This document shows positions 29,713-40,437 of a stretch of DNA of 64,000 bases, one piece after another. Source of the stretch: Stentor coeruleus. Its lineage: Eukaryota > Ciliophora > Heterotrichea > Heterotrichida > Stentoridae. The notes under the pieces are model-generated. The model was not told the origin of the DNA. It ran no database searches and saw nothing but the letters and a program-made list of their open reading frames with translations. Numbering within the stretch: position 1 is the first letter of the stretch; every line of letters starts with the position of its first letter. A program made the position numbers and the translations under genes. The stretch is from positions 1-64,000 of the forward strand of contig MPUH01000007.1 in NCBI GenBank assembly GCA_001970955.1, given 5' to 3'.

Positions 29713-30993
29713 ATGTCATTTTTAAGCCGGCTCAAAAGCAAAATTGAAGAACAAAGAGAAGAGCTGCATGAACTTGGCCAAGGCTCAAGAACTTCAGTTG
29801 TTGACTTCAGGAAAAACTCTCGCCCACAAACTGGAATTCCCCTAGCCAAAAGAAAAAAACAAAATGCAATCAATACAATTGATTTAGAAAATAGTATCCA
29901 TGAACTTCAAGCTGAACTAGAAAAAGAGCAATCAAAAAATAATGAACTGAAATCATCTATTTTAGCTAGACAAGAAAGATATGTGAAAAGAGAACAGGAA
30001 TACAGGGCAACAGTAGCAGAATATGAGCGGAAACTTATCGAAGGTGCAGCAACAAAAGAAACCAAATTAAACTTCTCTGCATCCAAAGATCTAGAAAAAA
30101 TCAATCAATACCACGAGCAGATCATTGGCAGAATCGGAGTCGTCCAACAAAAAACCATGGTCCTGCTCAAAGATCAAGAAATGGATATCGTAAAAGAGTT
30201 CAACATGAAACTCGGGGAAAAGTGCAAGGAACTCGAAGAGGAAAAGAAAAAAGATTCAGAAAAAGGTGAAATAACTCAAAAAGAGTCTAAACTACTAGAA
30301 GAACTAGAAGCTAATAAATCACAAATAGATGTTATCGACACAAAAAACAAATACTTAACTCAAAGAAACAATGAGTTAAAAATCCAATTAAAATCTCATG
30401 ATCAAGATCAAAAAATCCTAGAAGAGCAAATCTCATCATTACACATAACAAATGAAAGACTTAAAAAATCTCTTGAGTTTTGTAGAGCTTCTTATGCAAT
30501 ACCCCAATCTATTCCTAGAGAAAAAAGTGCTCGTGTAAGATCTGCTATAAGTAGAACATCAGAAAAAGAACCCCCAAATCAATATCAAAGTGTGATAAAT
30601 AAACTTAAAAGAATGACTGAATTAGAGCAAAAAAATACAAGAGCTGCGAGAACTGCTTATGCTAGGGAATTAGAAGGGAAAAAAGAACTGGAAAATATGC
30701 TTAGGATGTGTGTTGATGATGTTAAATCACATATAAATAAAAAAAGAAGTGAACAGAGAATGAATAATAGTGAAAAATCTATTGAGGATTTAGAGAAGGT
30801 TATTGAGATTTTGTTATCACAGGAAAGAGTTTTAACTTTATTGTATGATAAAACATTCCCTCCGCGTTCAGTGATGAGAGAACCTTTTTTCAATGGATGC
30901 GATTCGAAAGGGATGCTGGGTGATGAAGATGATTATTTTGAAATTGTTGATGATATTGATGGATCAGCAGAAATTTCTAATACTGATATTTAA
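29713..30993 (+). CDS. Coiled-coil protein, 426 aa, unknown family
   Basis: The start is MSFLSRLKSKIEEQREELHELG, a short amphipathic helix. A basic, probably flexible stretch to about residue 55 is followed by coiled coil (55-260). After a loop (YAIPQSIPREKSARVRSAISRTS), a second conserved-looking helical block runs NQYQSVINKLKRMTELEQKNTRAARTAYARELEGKKELENMLRMCVDDVKSHI. The tail is acidic (GDEDDYFEIVDDIDGSAE). The second block resembles segments of ciliary and centrosomal coiled-coil proteins, but I cannot name an orthologue. It has a single frame, ATG start and TAA stop. Confidence 0.75.
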   Translation: MSFLSRLKSKIEEQREELHELGQGSRTSVVDFRKNSRPQTGIPLAKRKKQNAINTIDLENSIHELQAELEKEQSKNNELKSSILARQERYVKREQEYRATVAEYERKLIEGAATKETKLNFSASKDLEKINQYHEQIIGRIGVVQQKTMVLLKDQEMDIVKEFNMKLGEKCKELEEEKKKDSEKGEITQKESKLLEELEANKSQIDVIDTKNKYLTQRNNELKIQLKSHDQDQKILEEQISSLHITNERLKKSLEFCRASYAIPQSIPREKSARVRSAISRTSEKEPPNQYQSVINKLKRMTELEQKNTRAARTAYARELEGKKELENMLRMCVDDVKSHINKKRSEQRMNNSEKSIEDLEKVIEILLSQERVLTLLYDKTFPPRSVMREPFFNGCDSKGMLGDEDDYFEIVDDIDGSAEISNTDI

Positions 30994-31303
30994 ATAAATA
31001 AGTAACAGTCTTTGTTTTAATGATAAAAAAAATGTGGGAATCTATAGTTTTTTAACTAGGAATTGTGGTTTTATGTGTATTATGGGTTTTTATCTTATAA
31101 TCCATAATATAACCTATTTTACTATCATTATACCTATTTTATAATCCATATTATATACCAAACATCATCTGCAATTCTTAAACAATCCTCCAGCAATTTT
31201 CAGCTTTATTTCATTATTTATTTATCAAAAAGCCCTAAAACCTCAACAAAATCTGAATACTCTAACCACAAAAAAAAAAACTATTAGTGGATGGATTTAT
31301 AAA
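30994..31303. other. Tandem intergene with a G-to-C strand switch
   Basis: 310 nt. The first ~100 nt after the upstream stop are G/T-rich. From about 31095 to the eS28 start the sequence is C/A-rich and almost G-free. The second part probably holds the eS28 promoter and leader. Confidence 0.5.
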
Positions 31304-31507
31304 ATGGAAGAACAAGGGCCGATTCTTGCAACAGTGCAAAAACTGTTAGGAAGGACTGGATCTCGTGGAGGTATTACACAAGTTAGAGTCGTATTACATG
31401 GCGACGAAAGCGGTAGAACCCTAGTGAGAAATGTCAAAGGTCCTGTAAGAGAAGGTGACATGCTTGCATTGTTAGAAAGTGAAAGAGAAGCAAGAAGACT
31501 AAGATAA
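31304..31507 (+). CDS. RPS28: Small ribosomal subunit protein eS28 (RPS28)
   Basis: A 67-aa structural protein of the 40S subunit near the mRNA exit. Nearly the whole chain matches eS28: [23 protein letters not shown], then [30 protein letters not shown], whose last 25 residues are almost invariant in eukaryotes. Length is as expected (64-69 aa). No intron. Its stop is only six bases from the stop of the convergent TTLL gene, so the two transcripts must overlap or end very abruptly. Confidence 0.98.
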   Translation: MEEQGPILATVQKLLGRTGSRGGITQVRVVLHGDESGRTLVRNVKGPVREGDMLALLESEREARRLR

Positions 31508-31513
31508 CTATAA

Positions 31514-33406
31514 TTAGCTATTAGTCCTAACTGAAATATAGTTTTTAGACTTATAACAAAGTTCAAAATTCCCAGTATCATCTATTCCATTAGGAACATC
31601 CACAATAACTTTTACAGCATCTTCAAGTACTTCTTTTACTAGTACTTCAGTAACAGTCTAAATATTTATTACAGTGCTATAATCCATTGCAGGACTTGAA
31701 TTTATTTCTAAAAGCCAAGGTTTTAAGTTTTCATCTATCATAAAATCATAGCCAAATATCTCAAAACTGTTGTTTCTGCCAAGATTACCCACTGCCAAAA
31801 GAGAATGTTTGACTATTTTTTTCAAAGCTGGATAGACTTTACTTATCCATAGATCCTGACCTTTTTCTTTTATAAGAAACTCTTTAAATTTGTCGATACT
31901 CCACATACACCCTTCGATATCAGCTTGATCAAACTTTAAAGATTTCTTTGATATGGTATTATTAGTCAAATGTATATAAGGATTTGTTATATTCTCATCA
32001 TCATAATCTTCAATAGAAAACCTTAAATAACATTGTTTATATATCCAAATAGTCAAAGGATCCCCACAACTTATTAACACCCATTGTCGTATATCGAATT
32101 TTTTCCCATGTATAATCATTGGATTTTCTATGTATTTTTGAGCTACCCAACATCCAGATGATGTTTGTGCTTTAAGTTTATTATAATCATTAAATAAAAC
32201 AATTCCTCTACCTCTTGATTTCCTTCCAGCTTTAACTATCCATATATTTTTTTTCCCGGTAATCGAATATTGTGGATCTTTAACTGAAAGTTCATCTAAA
32301 TTCAAACAGGTTGTATTATAAAGATCGGTAACTGGGGATAACATTAAACGTTGAAAATAGGTTTTTATATCTTGAGGATCGTTAGAATTTATGATTTTCC
32401 ATTCGAATTTCATGACAAGAGATGAAAGACGATTGTTTTGATAGTTTTGTTTTTCTAGTTCGTTTATCCATCGTTTACAAACAATATTTGCTACGATTAT
32501 TTGTTCGGATATGTGTTTATGAGGATGATCTTTATAGTCTTTGAGTAGGGATAAAGTGAATATTGCTTTGTAATGCTCGAAAAAGTCATCGTTACCTTTG
32601 TTGTCTAAGCGAAAACTTCTGGGGAAAAATGTGAGATGGCCATTTTTTCGTGAGTTTGAAGTTTTTTTCATGTTTTCATAGAGCTGCCATTTGACTGAAA
32701 GCTCGAAGTTCCTTGGGAAATGGTTATAAAACTGCCAGTCGAGGAGGTTTAGGGGTAATCTAGCATTTCGTGACCATTTTATATCAAAAAATGTACTCTC
32801 TGGATCTTTGTTTTCTACCCACCCTCGCTGAAGAAGTGCTTTACGTACATCTGGGTAGTTGCCTGCAATAATAAAAACTTTTACTTCTGTTGGTAAATTA
32901 TTGTTTTGCTTCCAAAGCTCGAATGGGCTACAAAGATTTTTTTGAAGTAAAGCTGTAGAAGTTTGAGGCATTGTTTCAGGGATTGTAAAAGTTGGGACCT
33001 TTAATGTTAAGCTTGGTTTTGTCATTGTATAGCAACAATTTATAGTTGGTATTGTACTTCGGAGCATTTGTTTTTTGTCTCTTTCAGGACTTCTTTCTGA
33101 TATTTTTTTCTTTTCAGATGTTATATATAAATTTCCTTGGATTATATGCTTAGAGGGTTGCTTTCGTGAATATAGAATATCAAACTTTCTCTTCCAATTT
33201 TCATCAAAATCAAAACGTTTAGTTTCATAACCTGCTCTTGGTTGTGATTGGAAGTCAAACTGTTCGGTACTGGCCATAGTATATAGGCTCTTTTTTTCAG
33301 GCTTCCTCAACTCTAAAAGTCTATCAAATTCATTCTTTATTCCTTTTCTTTTGCAAAAAATCTGTTGCCCACTTCTTGTAAAAGATAAACGTGCAGGTTC
33401 AATCAT
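31514..33406 (-). CDS. TTLL3: TTLL3-like tubulin glycine ligase (two exons)
   Basis: A tubulin-tyrosine-ligase-like enzyme that adds glycine to tubulin tails in cilia and basal bodies. Exon 1 (33406-31673) and exon 2 (31657-31514) give 625 aa. A family-specific N-terminal block reads KVFIIAGNYPDVRKALLQRGWVENKDPESTFFDIKW...LLDWQFYNHFPRNFELSVK, matching the glycylase branch (TTLL3/8/10). The ATP-grasp core includes IVKAGRKSRGRGI, WVAQKYIENPMIIHGKKFDIRQWVL and FEIFGYDFMIDENLKPWLLEINSSPAM. Exon 2 supplies TVTEVLVKEVLEDAVKVIVD, aligning with the TTLL3 segment after SSP. The first ~100 residues are basic and poorly conserved. Initiating versus elongating activity cannot be told from sequence. Confidence 0.88.
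31658..31672 (-). other. 15-nt intron in TTLL gene
   Basis: Coding strand GTAATAAATATTTAG, phase 0. Removal replaces an in-frame TAG by continuous reading into the conserved TTLL3 C-terminal block. Confidence 0.93.
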
Positions 33407-33754
33407 TAATAATAAATAAATATATTATACCTTATAATTTTCTTGACCAAGCTAAAAAAAACTCTTCTATTCTAAATATGCATCCTAGCAATTATCCAAA
33501 AAATAATACCATTCAAGTTAAACCTCTAAGCCAAAATACATTGTATTTAATTCATCAATTTTGATTATCGATATCAACAATCACTTATCAATAATTGATA
33601 CATTAAAATCTCATAATCTAAAATTAATCCTTCCTATCCCAAAATCAAATCCTCTCTAAATCCCAGTAATATTTTTCTTCTTATCAAATCCTACCCAAAA
33701 TCCTCAATAACACAAACCATTCTCAAAATCCCTAATATTATCAAAATCATACCA
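33407..33754. other. Tandem intergene, C-rich throughout
   Basis: About 350 nt, C-rich and G-poor over the whole length on the plus strand. It is therefore an exception to the strand switch seen elsewhere. No gene recognised. Confidence 0.5.
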
Positions 33755-36610
33755 CTAATATTTACTTACTTCTAAATCTAAAGCTGCTTTAATCTGACTT
33801 AATGAACTCGAGAAATCTTTCCCTTTCAAGTCAATCATAACCCCATCATTATTTTCAATAAAAATTTCAAAATCTAATCCGTACATATCAGCGCAGTTCA
33901 CAAAAATCACTTTAAGTCCTTTAGGAAATACATCTTGAAGTGTACTCAAATTCCCAATACCTGACTGTTCATTTTCTTTCTTATAAATAACTACCATATA
34001 AGACTGTCTTCCTTGTATCACATCAGATCCTCCAAGTAATAAATCAATCCCTCTATGCATCAAATCAATTAAATTCTCATTATCATCAAAACCTTTACTT
34101 TGTATTATAATATTCTCCATATCCATACCAGGAAAATCTCTTTCATGTATATTCATAATTTTATTTTTAGAGTTTTTTGTTAGAGCTCCAATTTTTATAT
34201 CAACATTTTCAAATGTAGTATTGAAAAAACTCACTAATTGATTATTGATTGGACTATTGTTTTTTAGTTCATATCCTAGACAGAATAATACACTTTTTTT
34301 TTCATATAAATATTTGTCGTATAAGACTTTTAGATCTGGTGCTAAAGAAATTATTCCAAATTTACTCATGATGTTATAAAGTTCTCTAATACAATCTTTA
34401 CGTACAGAAGGATCATAATAATTACCAGATTCCTATATAAAAATTACAAGGGCTAATGTAAAATCTAATGCTGCTTTTTGGTATTTATCATTGTCTAATT
34501 CTATCATTCCTCGACGGTATAACATTCTTTGCATAAGGATATCTTTTTCAAATGTAATGTTTTTGACGTGGAAATGCGCGTTTTTATCGGTTTCGAATAT
34601 GTCGATGCCAATTTTTCTTAGTCTGTTCACGTCGATGTCCACTTCGATTTTTTTTTCGATGTCAAGTTTCCAGAGTTCTTCGCTGACAATTTCTAAAAGC
34701 TCGTAAGAAGTGTGGAAATATTGTAGTGTTTGGTATACTTCTGACATGTCTATTAGTAATTTTAGATATCTTATATAGTTTTCCCTTGAACTTTCATAAT
34801 GCTGAAGGACTCTTGTTTGAAGTTTTATAAGTTCTTTCCATTTATTGCGCATTTCAGATAAGTTTTCACTTTCACCTTTGTATTTCATATTTAGAGCCAT
34901 GCATATTTGTTGCACTCTTTCGCAAATAGCATCTTTTACGAATTTTTTCTCATCAGCCCATGATTCTTTAAAATCATCTCTTTTATTTCTAAGCTCAGTT
35001 TTTTCCTCTTCAGTTAAATTCATCTCTTCTTTTTCTTGGCTTTCGATCTCCTTCAACAACTCTTCTAAACAAAACAATGCTTTACGATAACATTCTTCAG
35101 CAGTTTGATTTTTTCCTTTAATAAAATGCGCATTTCCTAATAAATTATAAATAATCGAAGTCCCACGTTTATTATCAATACTTTCAAACAAATCTTTAGC
35201 AGTTTCCAAATTCTTCAACCTTGTATCAAAAACAGGGTTTAAAAGAAAAGAAGGATCAATAAAATTTTCTATAATTTGTATGCGTCTTAAATTCTCTAAT
35301 ATTGAATTGATTTGCGAGTTAAATGATTTTTGTATTGTATGAAGCGCTGGTTCGTTATTACTAAGATAGCCAGTTATAGATTCTAAAGGCTGAGTAACTC
35401 TATGGACAATAATCATAGCAAGTCTCCAAGCTGTAATTAAAGTTAATATAAAAAAAACACCAAAAATGCAAGCTTGAATAATAGTGATTTTCAATAACTC
35501 TAATATAAAATCATTCCAAGAAGCTAAAATATCGCTCTCAGATCTTGAAACTCCAACAAAATAACTTGGCTCATTATTCCCACTTATTGTCATATCGATA
35601 TTACTAAACCCAAAAAACATACTTTTCCCATCTATTACTGTTGAAACACTAGCTGATGTTAAATTTGTATAATTTTCAAACCCTGGCATGATATTTTTCA
35701 GGAAATCACTTTTTGCATTTGTGTTAGTTCCATAAAGTGCATTATAAATAGTTTTATTATCTCCTGAAAACTCTTCAGGCTGTTTGTCAGAAACAAAAAG
35801 TGTCCACAAGCCAAGATATTCCATGGCAAAAATATCGTAATCGTTACTTGTAGCGATCATATCTAATAAAAAATTTTGATCTAATCGGCTTACACCAGCT
35901 CCTTTATCGAATTTGTTTTGCATAATTAACTGCCCATCTTGATAATAAATAAGTAAATGTTTTATTTGAGTATTATTTAACAATATAGTATATCCTTCAG
36001 TACATGTTGGATTATAATTCACCGTAGACAATCCACAAATTCCTGAATTGTTAAAAGTTCCTTGTGTAAAGCTCATATTTTGCAAAGGGTATAAATATTC
36101 TAATTCTGCATCTTGTTCTATAATTCCTAATTGCTGAGATATATTGGTTGATTGAATAATAATTCTCATAAAAGTATCTGCGATACTATAATAATCTCCT
36201 GGAGTATTTTCAGTATCTGTAATGTATACTGATGTTTCATAATCAGGGAAATTATTATCATTATAAGTAGAATCAGCTCTTACAAGATTATAAGCTTCTA
36301 AATTTTCTGCAGGGAAAATCTCACTTTCATATGTCTTGTTAAATATTTGGGTGATGAAATTCATGTAAAACCATTGATTGCTGAGAATTGACTGCATTTG
36401 GTTTGACACTGCTTCAGCAAAAGTTTGCATAAAGTCGAGTTCTTTTTCTTTTATGTATGTTTTAGTTTTGTCGAGCCATTGACTTTGGCTAACAAAAACA
36501 ATTGCTATAACAAAGATTGTGCATATGATTATACCTAGGACTAAAGGAATCAAAAGCACCATTTGAAGTTTTCTGCCTATAGGTCTGCCTAACTTTCTTG
36601 GTTCGTCCAT
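33755..36610 (-). CDS. Receptor-like protein: membrane sensor, HAMP-like linker, TPRs, vWA-like domain
   Basis: Exons 36610-34448 and 34432-33755 give 946 aa. Residues 17-40 are a transmembrane helix. Residues 41-360 form an extracellular region with several N-glycosylation sequons and Cache-like character (AEAVSNQMQSILSNQWF, YFVGVSRSESDI). A second membrane helix (about 370-395) is followed by RVTQPLESITGYLS, a HAMP-like motif. A TPR-like helical region follows (YNLLGNAHFIKGKNQTAEECYRKALFCLEE; RGMIELDNDKYQKAALDFTLALESG). The last ~200 residues resemble a vWA fold (VLFCLGYEL..., DLMHRGIDLLLGG) but the metal-binding DxSxS is missing. Domain calls are by eye. It is probably a surface sensor feeding a scaffold; its ligand is unknown. 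Confidence 0.75.
34433..34447 (-). other. 15-nt intron in receptor-like gene
   Basis: Coding strand GTAATTTTTATATAG, phase 0. It joins ALDFTLAL to ESGNYYDPSVRK, completing a TPR and restoring one frame through the vWA-like domain. Confidence 0.92.
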
Positions 36611-37139
36611 TTTATATCTTCAAATAGGAATTTTTAGGCCTTTTGTAAGATGGTTATTTGAAAAAATACGTATTTTGAAAGTGGGTAGTGAAAGATGTGA
36701 AAAGATTTTAAAAAAATTGTTTTATAGAAGAGAAGTATAAATATGTGGTTTTATATAGTGTTTTTTTGTGATATAAGATTAATTTTTGATTTGAAATATT
36801 AGGTAACTCAGCTAAACATTCATATTTTTGTATATAATTATTACCAAAACCTTGTATAAACTTTTCAAAAAATCAAAATCGTTCACAATAAAAACATTAT
36901 TTTACAATATAAAAACTCTCATAATTTTGAGTGATATAAACAACCACCTTACAAAAATCTTCATACCCTAATCTCACACAAAAATCCAAATTCTAGTAAA
37001 TCTTACCCACATCCAACAATAAAAAAACTAAACACATAAAAAAAGCATTCAGCCACCCCAATTCCCCATCATCACCAACCTTTAAAAACCATTCTTTCCA
37101 CTTAAAATCGATAATTAACTATAAATTAACACAATATAA
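36611..37139. promoter_or_regulatory. Bidirectional 5' region with sharp strand-composition switch
   Basis: 529 nt between divergent starts. 36611-36800 is G-rich and C-poor, while 36830-37139 is C/A-rich with almost no G. No individual element recognised. Confidence 0.5.
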
Positions 37140-37784
37140 ATGTGTAAACTCAACATTCTCTGCAAGCAGCAGGATGGCCATTGTACCTGTCATCAAAAAA
37201 CCCCCCGATCACTTACAACCTCCAAACCTCACAGCGGACTTCTCTGTTCAATCCTTTCATTCATCAAAGATCAGCCTCAAATATTAGAATCTCTTTCAAA
37301 AACAAGTAGCATCCCAATTGAAACTGTTTTATCTTCTTTTTCTTCAATAGAAGATCCTTTAAATTCATTACCAATTCAGGAAAATGCATTTGAAGAATCT
37401 GATATACAAGAATCTGATATACAAATTAATCTCCTTAGTGATATTCCAAATAGAATTGTTGTTGGTAAAGGGTTTTCTATGATGGCTGAGATTGTTGGTA
37501 AAAATCTTGTAAAAGTCGACCTTCAAAACCCAGAAACTTTTCAAGTGGTTGTTGTTGGGAAAAATGATGGTTTAGATAAATTAGTGATTGGGGAAATAGA
37601 AACTTCAGGTGTTGCGTTGTTTAGAAAACTAGTGATAAATGAGGAAATTTCAGACTGTTTATTAGTGGTTCGGATAAAGGGTAAGAGTGAAATTACTCAG
37701 TTTTGTCAGGATATTAAGATAAGGTCGAGAAAAACAACTGAAAAAGTTATGAAAAGAATGAAAACTCAAGAAATACTTGCTTAG
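37140..37784 (+). CDS. Unknown protein, 214 aa, possible beta-sandwich C-terminus
   Basis: No known family recognised. The N-terminus MCKLNILCKQQDGHCTCHQKT has several Cys/His (CxxxxxCxC) and could bind a metal, though no standard finger is present. Residues 35-95 are a polar linker with a duplicated pentapeptide, ESDIQESDIQ, encoded by two identical 15-nt units. Residues 100-195 alternate hydrophobic strands (NRIVVGKGFSMMAEIVGKNLVKVDL, FQVVVVGKNDGLDKLVIGEIETSGVALFRKLVI, CLLVVRIKG), which suggests an Ig-like or filamin-like beta-sandwich. The tail is basic. Start and stop are clear. Confidence 0.68.
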   Translation: MCKLNILCKQQDGHCTCHQKTPRSLTTSKPHSGLLCSILSFIKDQPQILESLSKTSSIPIETVLSSFSSIEDPLNSLPIQENAFEESDIQESDIQINLLSDIPNRIVVGKGFSMMAEIVGKNLVKVDLQNPETFQVVVVGKNDGLDKLVIGEIETSGVALFRKLVINEEISDCLLVVRIKGKSEITQFCQDIKIRSRKTTEKVMKRMKTQEILA

Positions 37785-39101
37785 TAGATTAATAGATTAG
37801 ATTGATCTTGGGTGATGTTGTAAATGAGAGGTTTTTGGGGTTGATGATGAGGTTGGGATTATAAAAAATGGTGGATATAAGGAAATAAGAGATAATTGAG
37901 TTTTAGGCCATTATGATTTTAATAGGAGGATTAGGGGTACTTTGAGAGGTTTTTAGAGAAAGGGTTAAATTTAATTTACTCATTTATGCCGTAATTTGTT
38001 TTAAGACAAAAAGAGTTTAATTTATGATATTTTATCGATCCAAAGGTTGATTAGTAATGGTTTTAGAGTAAGTGTGATATAAAGTACTGGAGTTTGAAAT
38101 GAAAAAAGTGTTTTTTATTATTGATTAGTTAAATAGCATATTTCTAGTTAAAAATTCAGGATATAAACAATAAAAGCTCTAGTAAATACAAAATATCATG
38201 AATTTTCTGCATAATAAACAGTTAAAAACTCATTGAAATCAACACAAATACAAAAAAAAAATTATCAACAAAACTTTCATTGTAAATAGTTATTACTATA
38301 CCTTTACATAATATATAGTAAAACTAATTATACAAAATTAAATTTTACCTTACCAATCTCTGTTTAGAATTAGGCATAGACAAAATAAGCAACATTATCC
38401 AAGAAAATGTTATACAAGCAGGATGAATTTATTTTGATAAATTCCCAGTCAAAGTAAAATTTTCTATGAATAAAAACTTTATATAAATTCCTGGTCAAAG
38501 TAAAACGCTGCATGAATGCACATTTAAATAGTGTTTCTCAATAATATTTCCCTCATAGCATTAGCTAATTATCTTTTCTCTATCTTCCAAAATATCATCA
38601 AGTATCNATAAATTCCCAGTCAAAGTAAAATTTTCTATGAATAAAAACTTTATATAAATTCCTGGTCAAAGCAAAACGCTGCATGAATGCACATTTAAAT
38701 AGTGTTTCTCAATAATATTTCTCTCATAGCATTAGCTAATTATCTTTTCTCTATCTTCCAAAATATCATCAAGTATCATATAACAACCATTTATTCCATA
38801 TATCATTCCTTCAAACTTAACCTCTATCACTTCATCCCATCCTTTATTTTTTTATCAAAATTACCTTTTTCCTGTTTAGCCAAATCCACAAAAAGGCAAA
38901 ATTTATCTTAAAAAACTCCTTAAAAACCATAAAAACAAGCCTTAAACCATTTTTTATCTACTCCTATGCCACCCTGTATAAAAACCTCAAATTACTTTAT
39001 TTATCAAATAATTACCATTAGTATTTTATCATCATTAACTATTCAAATAAGAACTTTTTTTGCATTATTAATATCCAAATTATGCCTGGTAATTAAAGAA
39101 A
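37785..39101. other. Long intergene (1.3 kb) with an imperfect tandem repeat and a contig join
   Basis: Apart from the repeat entry at 38437-38777, I see no gene. 37785-37960 is G-rich (3' flank of the 37140 gene) and 38780-39101 is C-rich (3' flank of the minus-strand gene ending at 39102). Open frames at 38702-38911 and 38966-39241 are chance readings of the C/T-rich strand. Its true length is 171 nt shorter because of the join. Confidence 0.55.
38437..38777. repeat. Contig-join artefact (170 nt x2) containing a real 46-nt imperfect tandem
   Basis: 38437-38606 and 38608-38777 are copies around the N at 38607, with two mismatches. Within each copy, two adjacent units of about 46 nt (38437-38482 and 38483-38528) share 'ataaattcc', 'gtcaaagtaaaa' and 'atgaat'. 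That is a genuine diverged short tandem duplication. Confidence 0.85.
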
Positions 39102-39518
39102 TTAATTCTTGGATTCTCTTATACGTGCGAGGTTTTCATGTTTGGAAAATTCAAGTGTATTTCTCCTTAGAATTCCTGAAATCTGTAAAAATGCTGTTTC
39201 GACATCAGTTCTGTGGAGAGAAATGCTTGTTGGTCTTCTAAAGTATAATAATGAATCCCCTAAGCGAGTTTTTGATGTTTCTAATGTATGTTCATAATTA
39301 TGTTCTTCATGGGAATCAAGACTTACATCACTAAACCCTTCTTCAGTTCTGATAAGCCTTTCATCGTGATCTTTATGGTTATTTATTCTATCTGTTTTTG
39401 AACTTGTAAATTGAGTTTGGCTCAACTCTAAGAATCCGCTTTGATATTGTAATTCTAAATTCTCAAAAGGAGGAAGTACGACTTCACCAATTTCTAGTTT
39501 TGATTTACAGCAACCCAT
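39102..39518 (-). CDS. Small acylated membrane-anchored protein (MGCC start), 138 aa
   Basis: The protein begins MGCCKSKLEIGEV. Gly2 is a classic N-myristoylation site, followed by two Cys for palmitoylation and then Lys/Ser, as in Src-family and other inner-leaflet proteins. The rest is polar, with many Ser/Thr/His/Glu and no known domain (SSKTDRINNHKDHDERLIRTEEGFSDVSLDSHEEHNYEHTLE), ending in a basic region. There is no internal transmembrane helix. Plasma-membrane or ciliary-membrane attachment through lipid is inferred. Its role is unknown. Confidence 0.72.
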   Translation of the reverse strand: MGCCKSKLEIGEVVLPPFENLELQYQSGFLELSQTQFTSSKTDRINNHKDHDERLIRTEEGFSDVSLDSHEEHNYEHTLETSKTRLGDSLLYFRRPTSISLHRTDVETAFLQISGILRRNTLEFSKHENLARIRESKN

Positions 39519-40437
39519 GATATTTATTATAAGGCATTTTAAAATTTACAAGCTTATCGCTAGCCTTTAGATAAGGTGCTAAATCTTATAGAGTATTTTT
39601 AGAAAGATATTTCATTAACAGATGTTGTGGATATATTGGGTTTTTAATTCTTATAGTTTTTTTTTACTTAGATAGCTTTTTTATCATTTTTTCCCTATTC
39701 TTAGTCTAAAGACTCATTTATAAACCGAGATATTCAATTATTACTAACTGAGAGTAGGAAAAAAACATTAACTGCTTTACATAAAAATGATGGAAAATTA
39801 GATAGGAGATACTTATATTTGAGTTTAATAATGATAGGGATAAAAAGCAAAATATAAATAGATAGGAATTAGAGTTGGCTAATGAGAAACTGCAGAGATA
39901 AAAAGAATAAAATTTGAGTTATTATATGTTTTGTAAGTAAAAAATATAAAAATCAGAATTAGAATACAGGAAGTTTTGCTTGTAATAGAATATAAAATAT
40001 ACAAAATATATGAAATAAATCATTAGAAGAGTATAGTATATTATAAGCAAAAAGATAATAGGATTTTTTTTGTAAATACAAGTAAGAAATTTTCCAAGTT
40101 TAGTTTGTTATAAAGAAATTTTCAATACTTATGACTATCTGCAAAATATAATAATAAGAAAATATTTTTTAAGATTAATAAACGCATAATTTCTCTTAAG
40201 GTAAATAAAAAACTTTAATATAATATTCAATATAACTTTAATATAAACTTAGCTAATAATACTATAAATCAAGTATAATAAAAACACTAAAAATAACTTT
40301 TTTCATCATACTGATTCATAAAACCTAAACTTATTGTTTTAATATTTTCTATACTTATTCTCTTCATGATATAATTTTCAATAATTTTTGTTCCTGTAAT
40401 AAAATATATATATCAAAGCCTTAACAATAATTAAAAT
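39519..40437. other. Long divergent intergene (0.9 kb), nothing recognised
   Basis: AT-rich sequence between divergent starts at 39518 (minus) and 40438 (plus). The part next to the plus gene is C-over-G. I see no coding frame, repeat or RNA gene. Confidence 0.5.

Noticed and set aside
38702-39241. Two plus-strand frames in the long spacer
   Set aside because: C/T-rich chance readings. One starts inside a duplicated contig end and the second overlaps the MGCC gene antisense.
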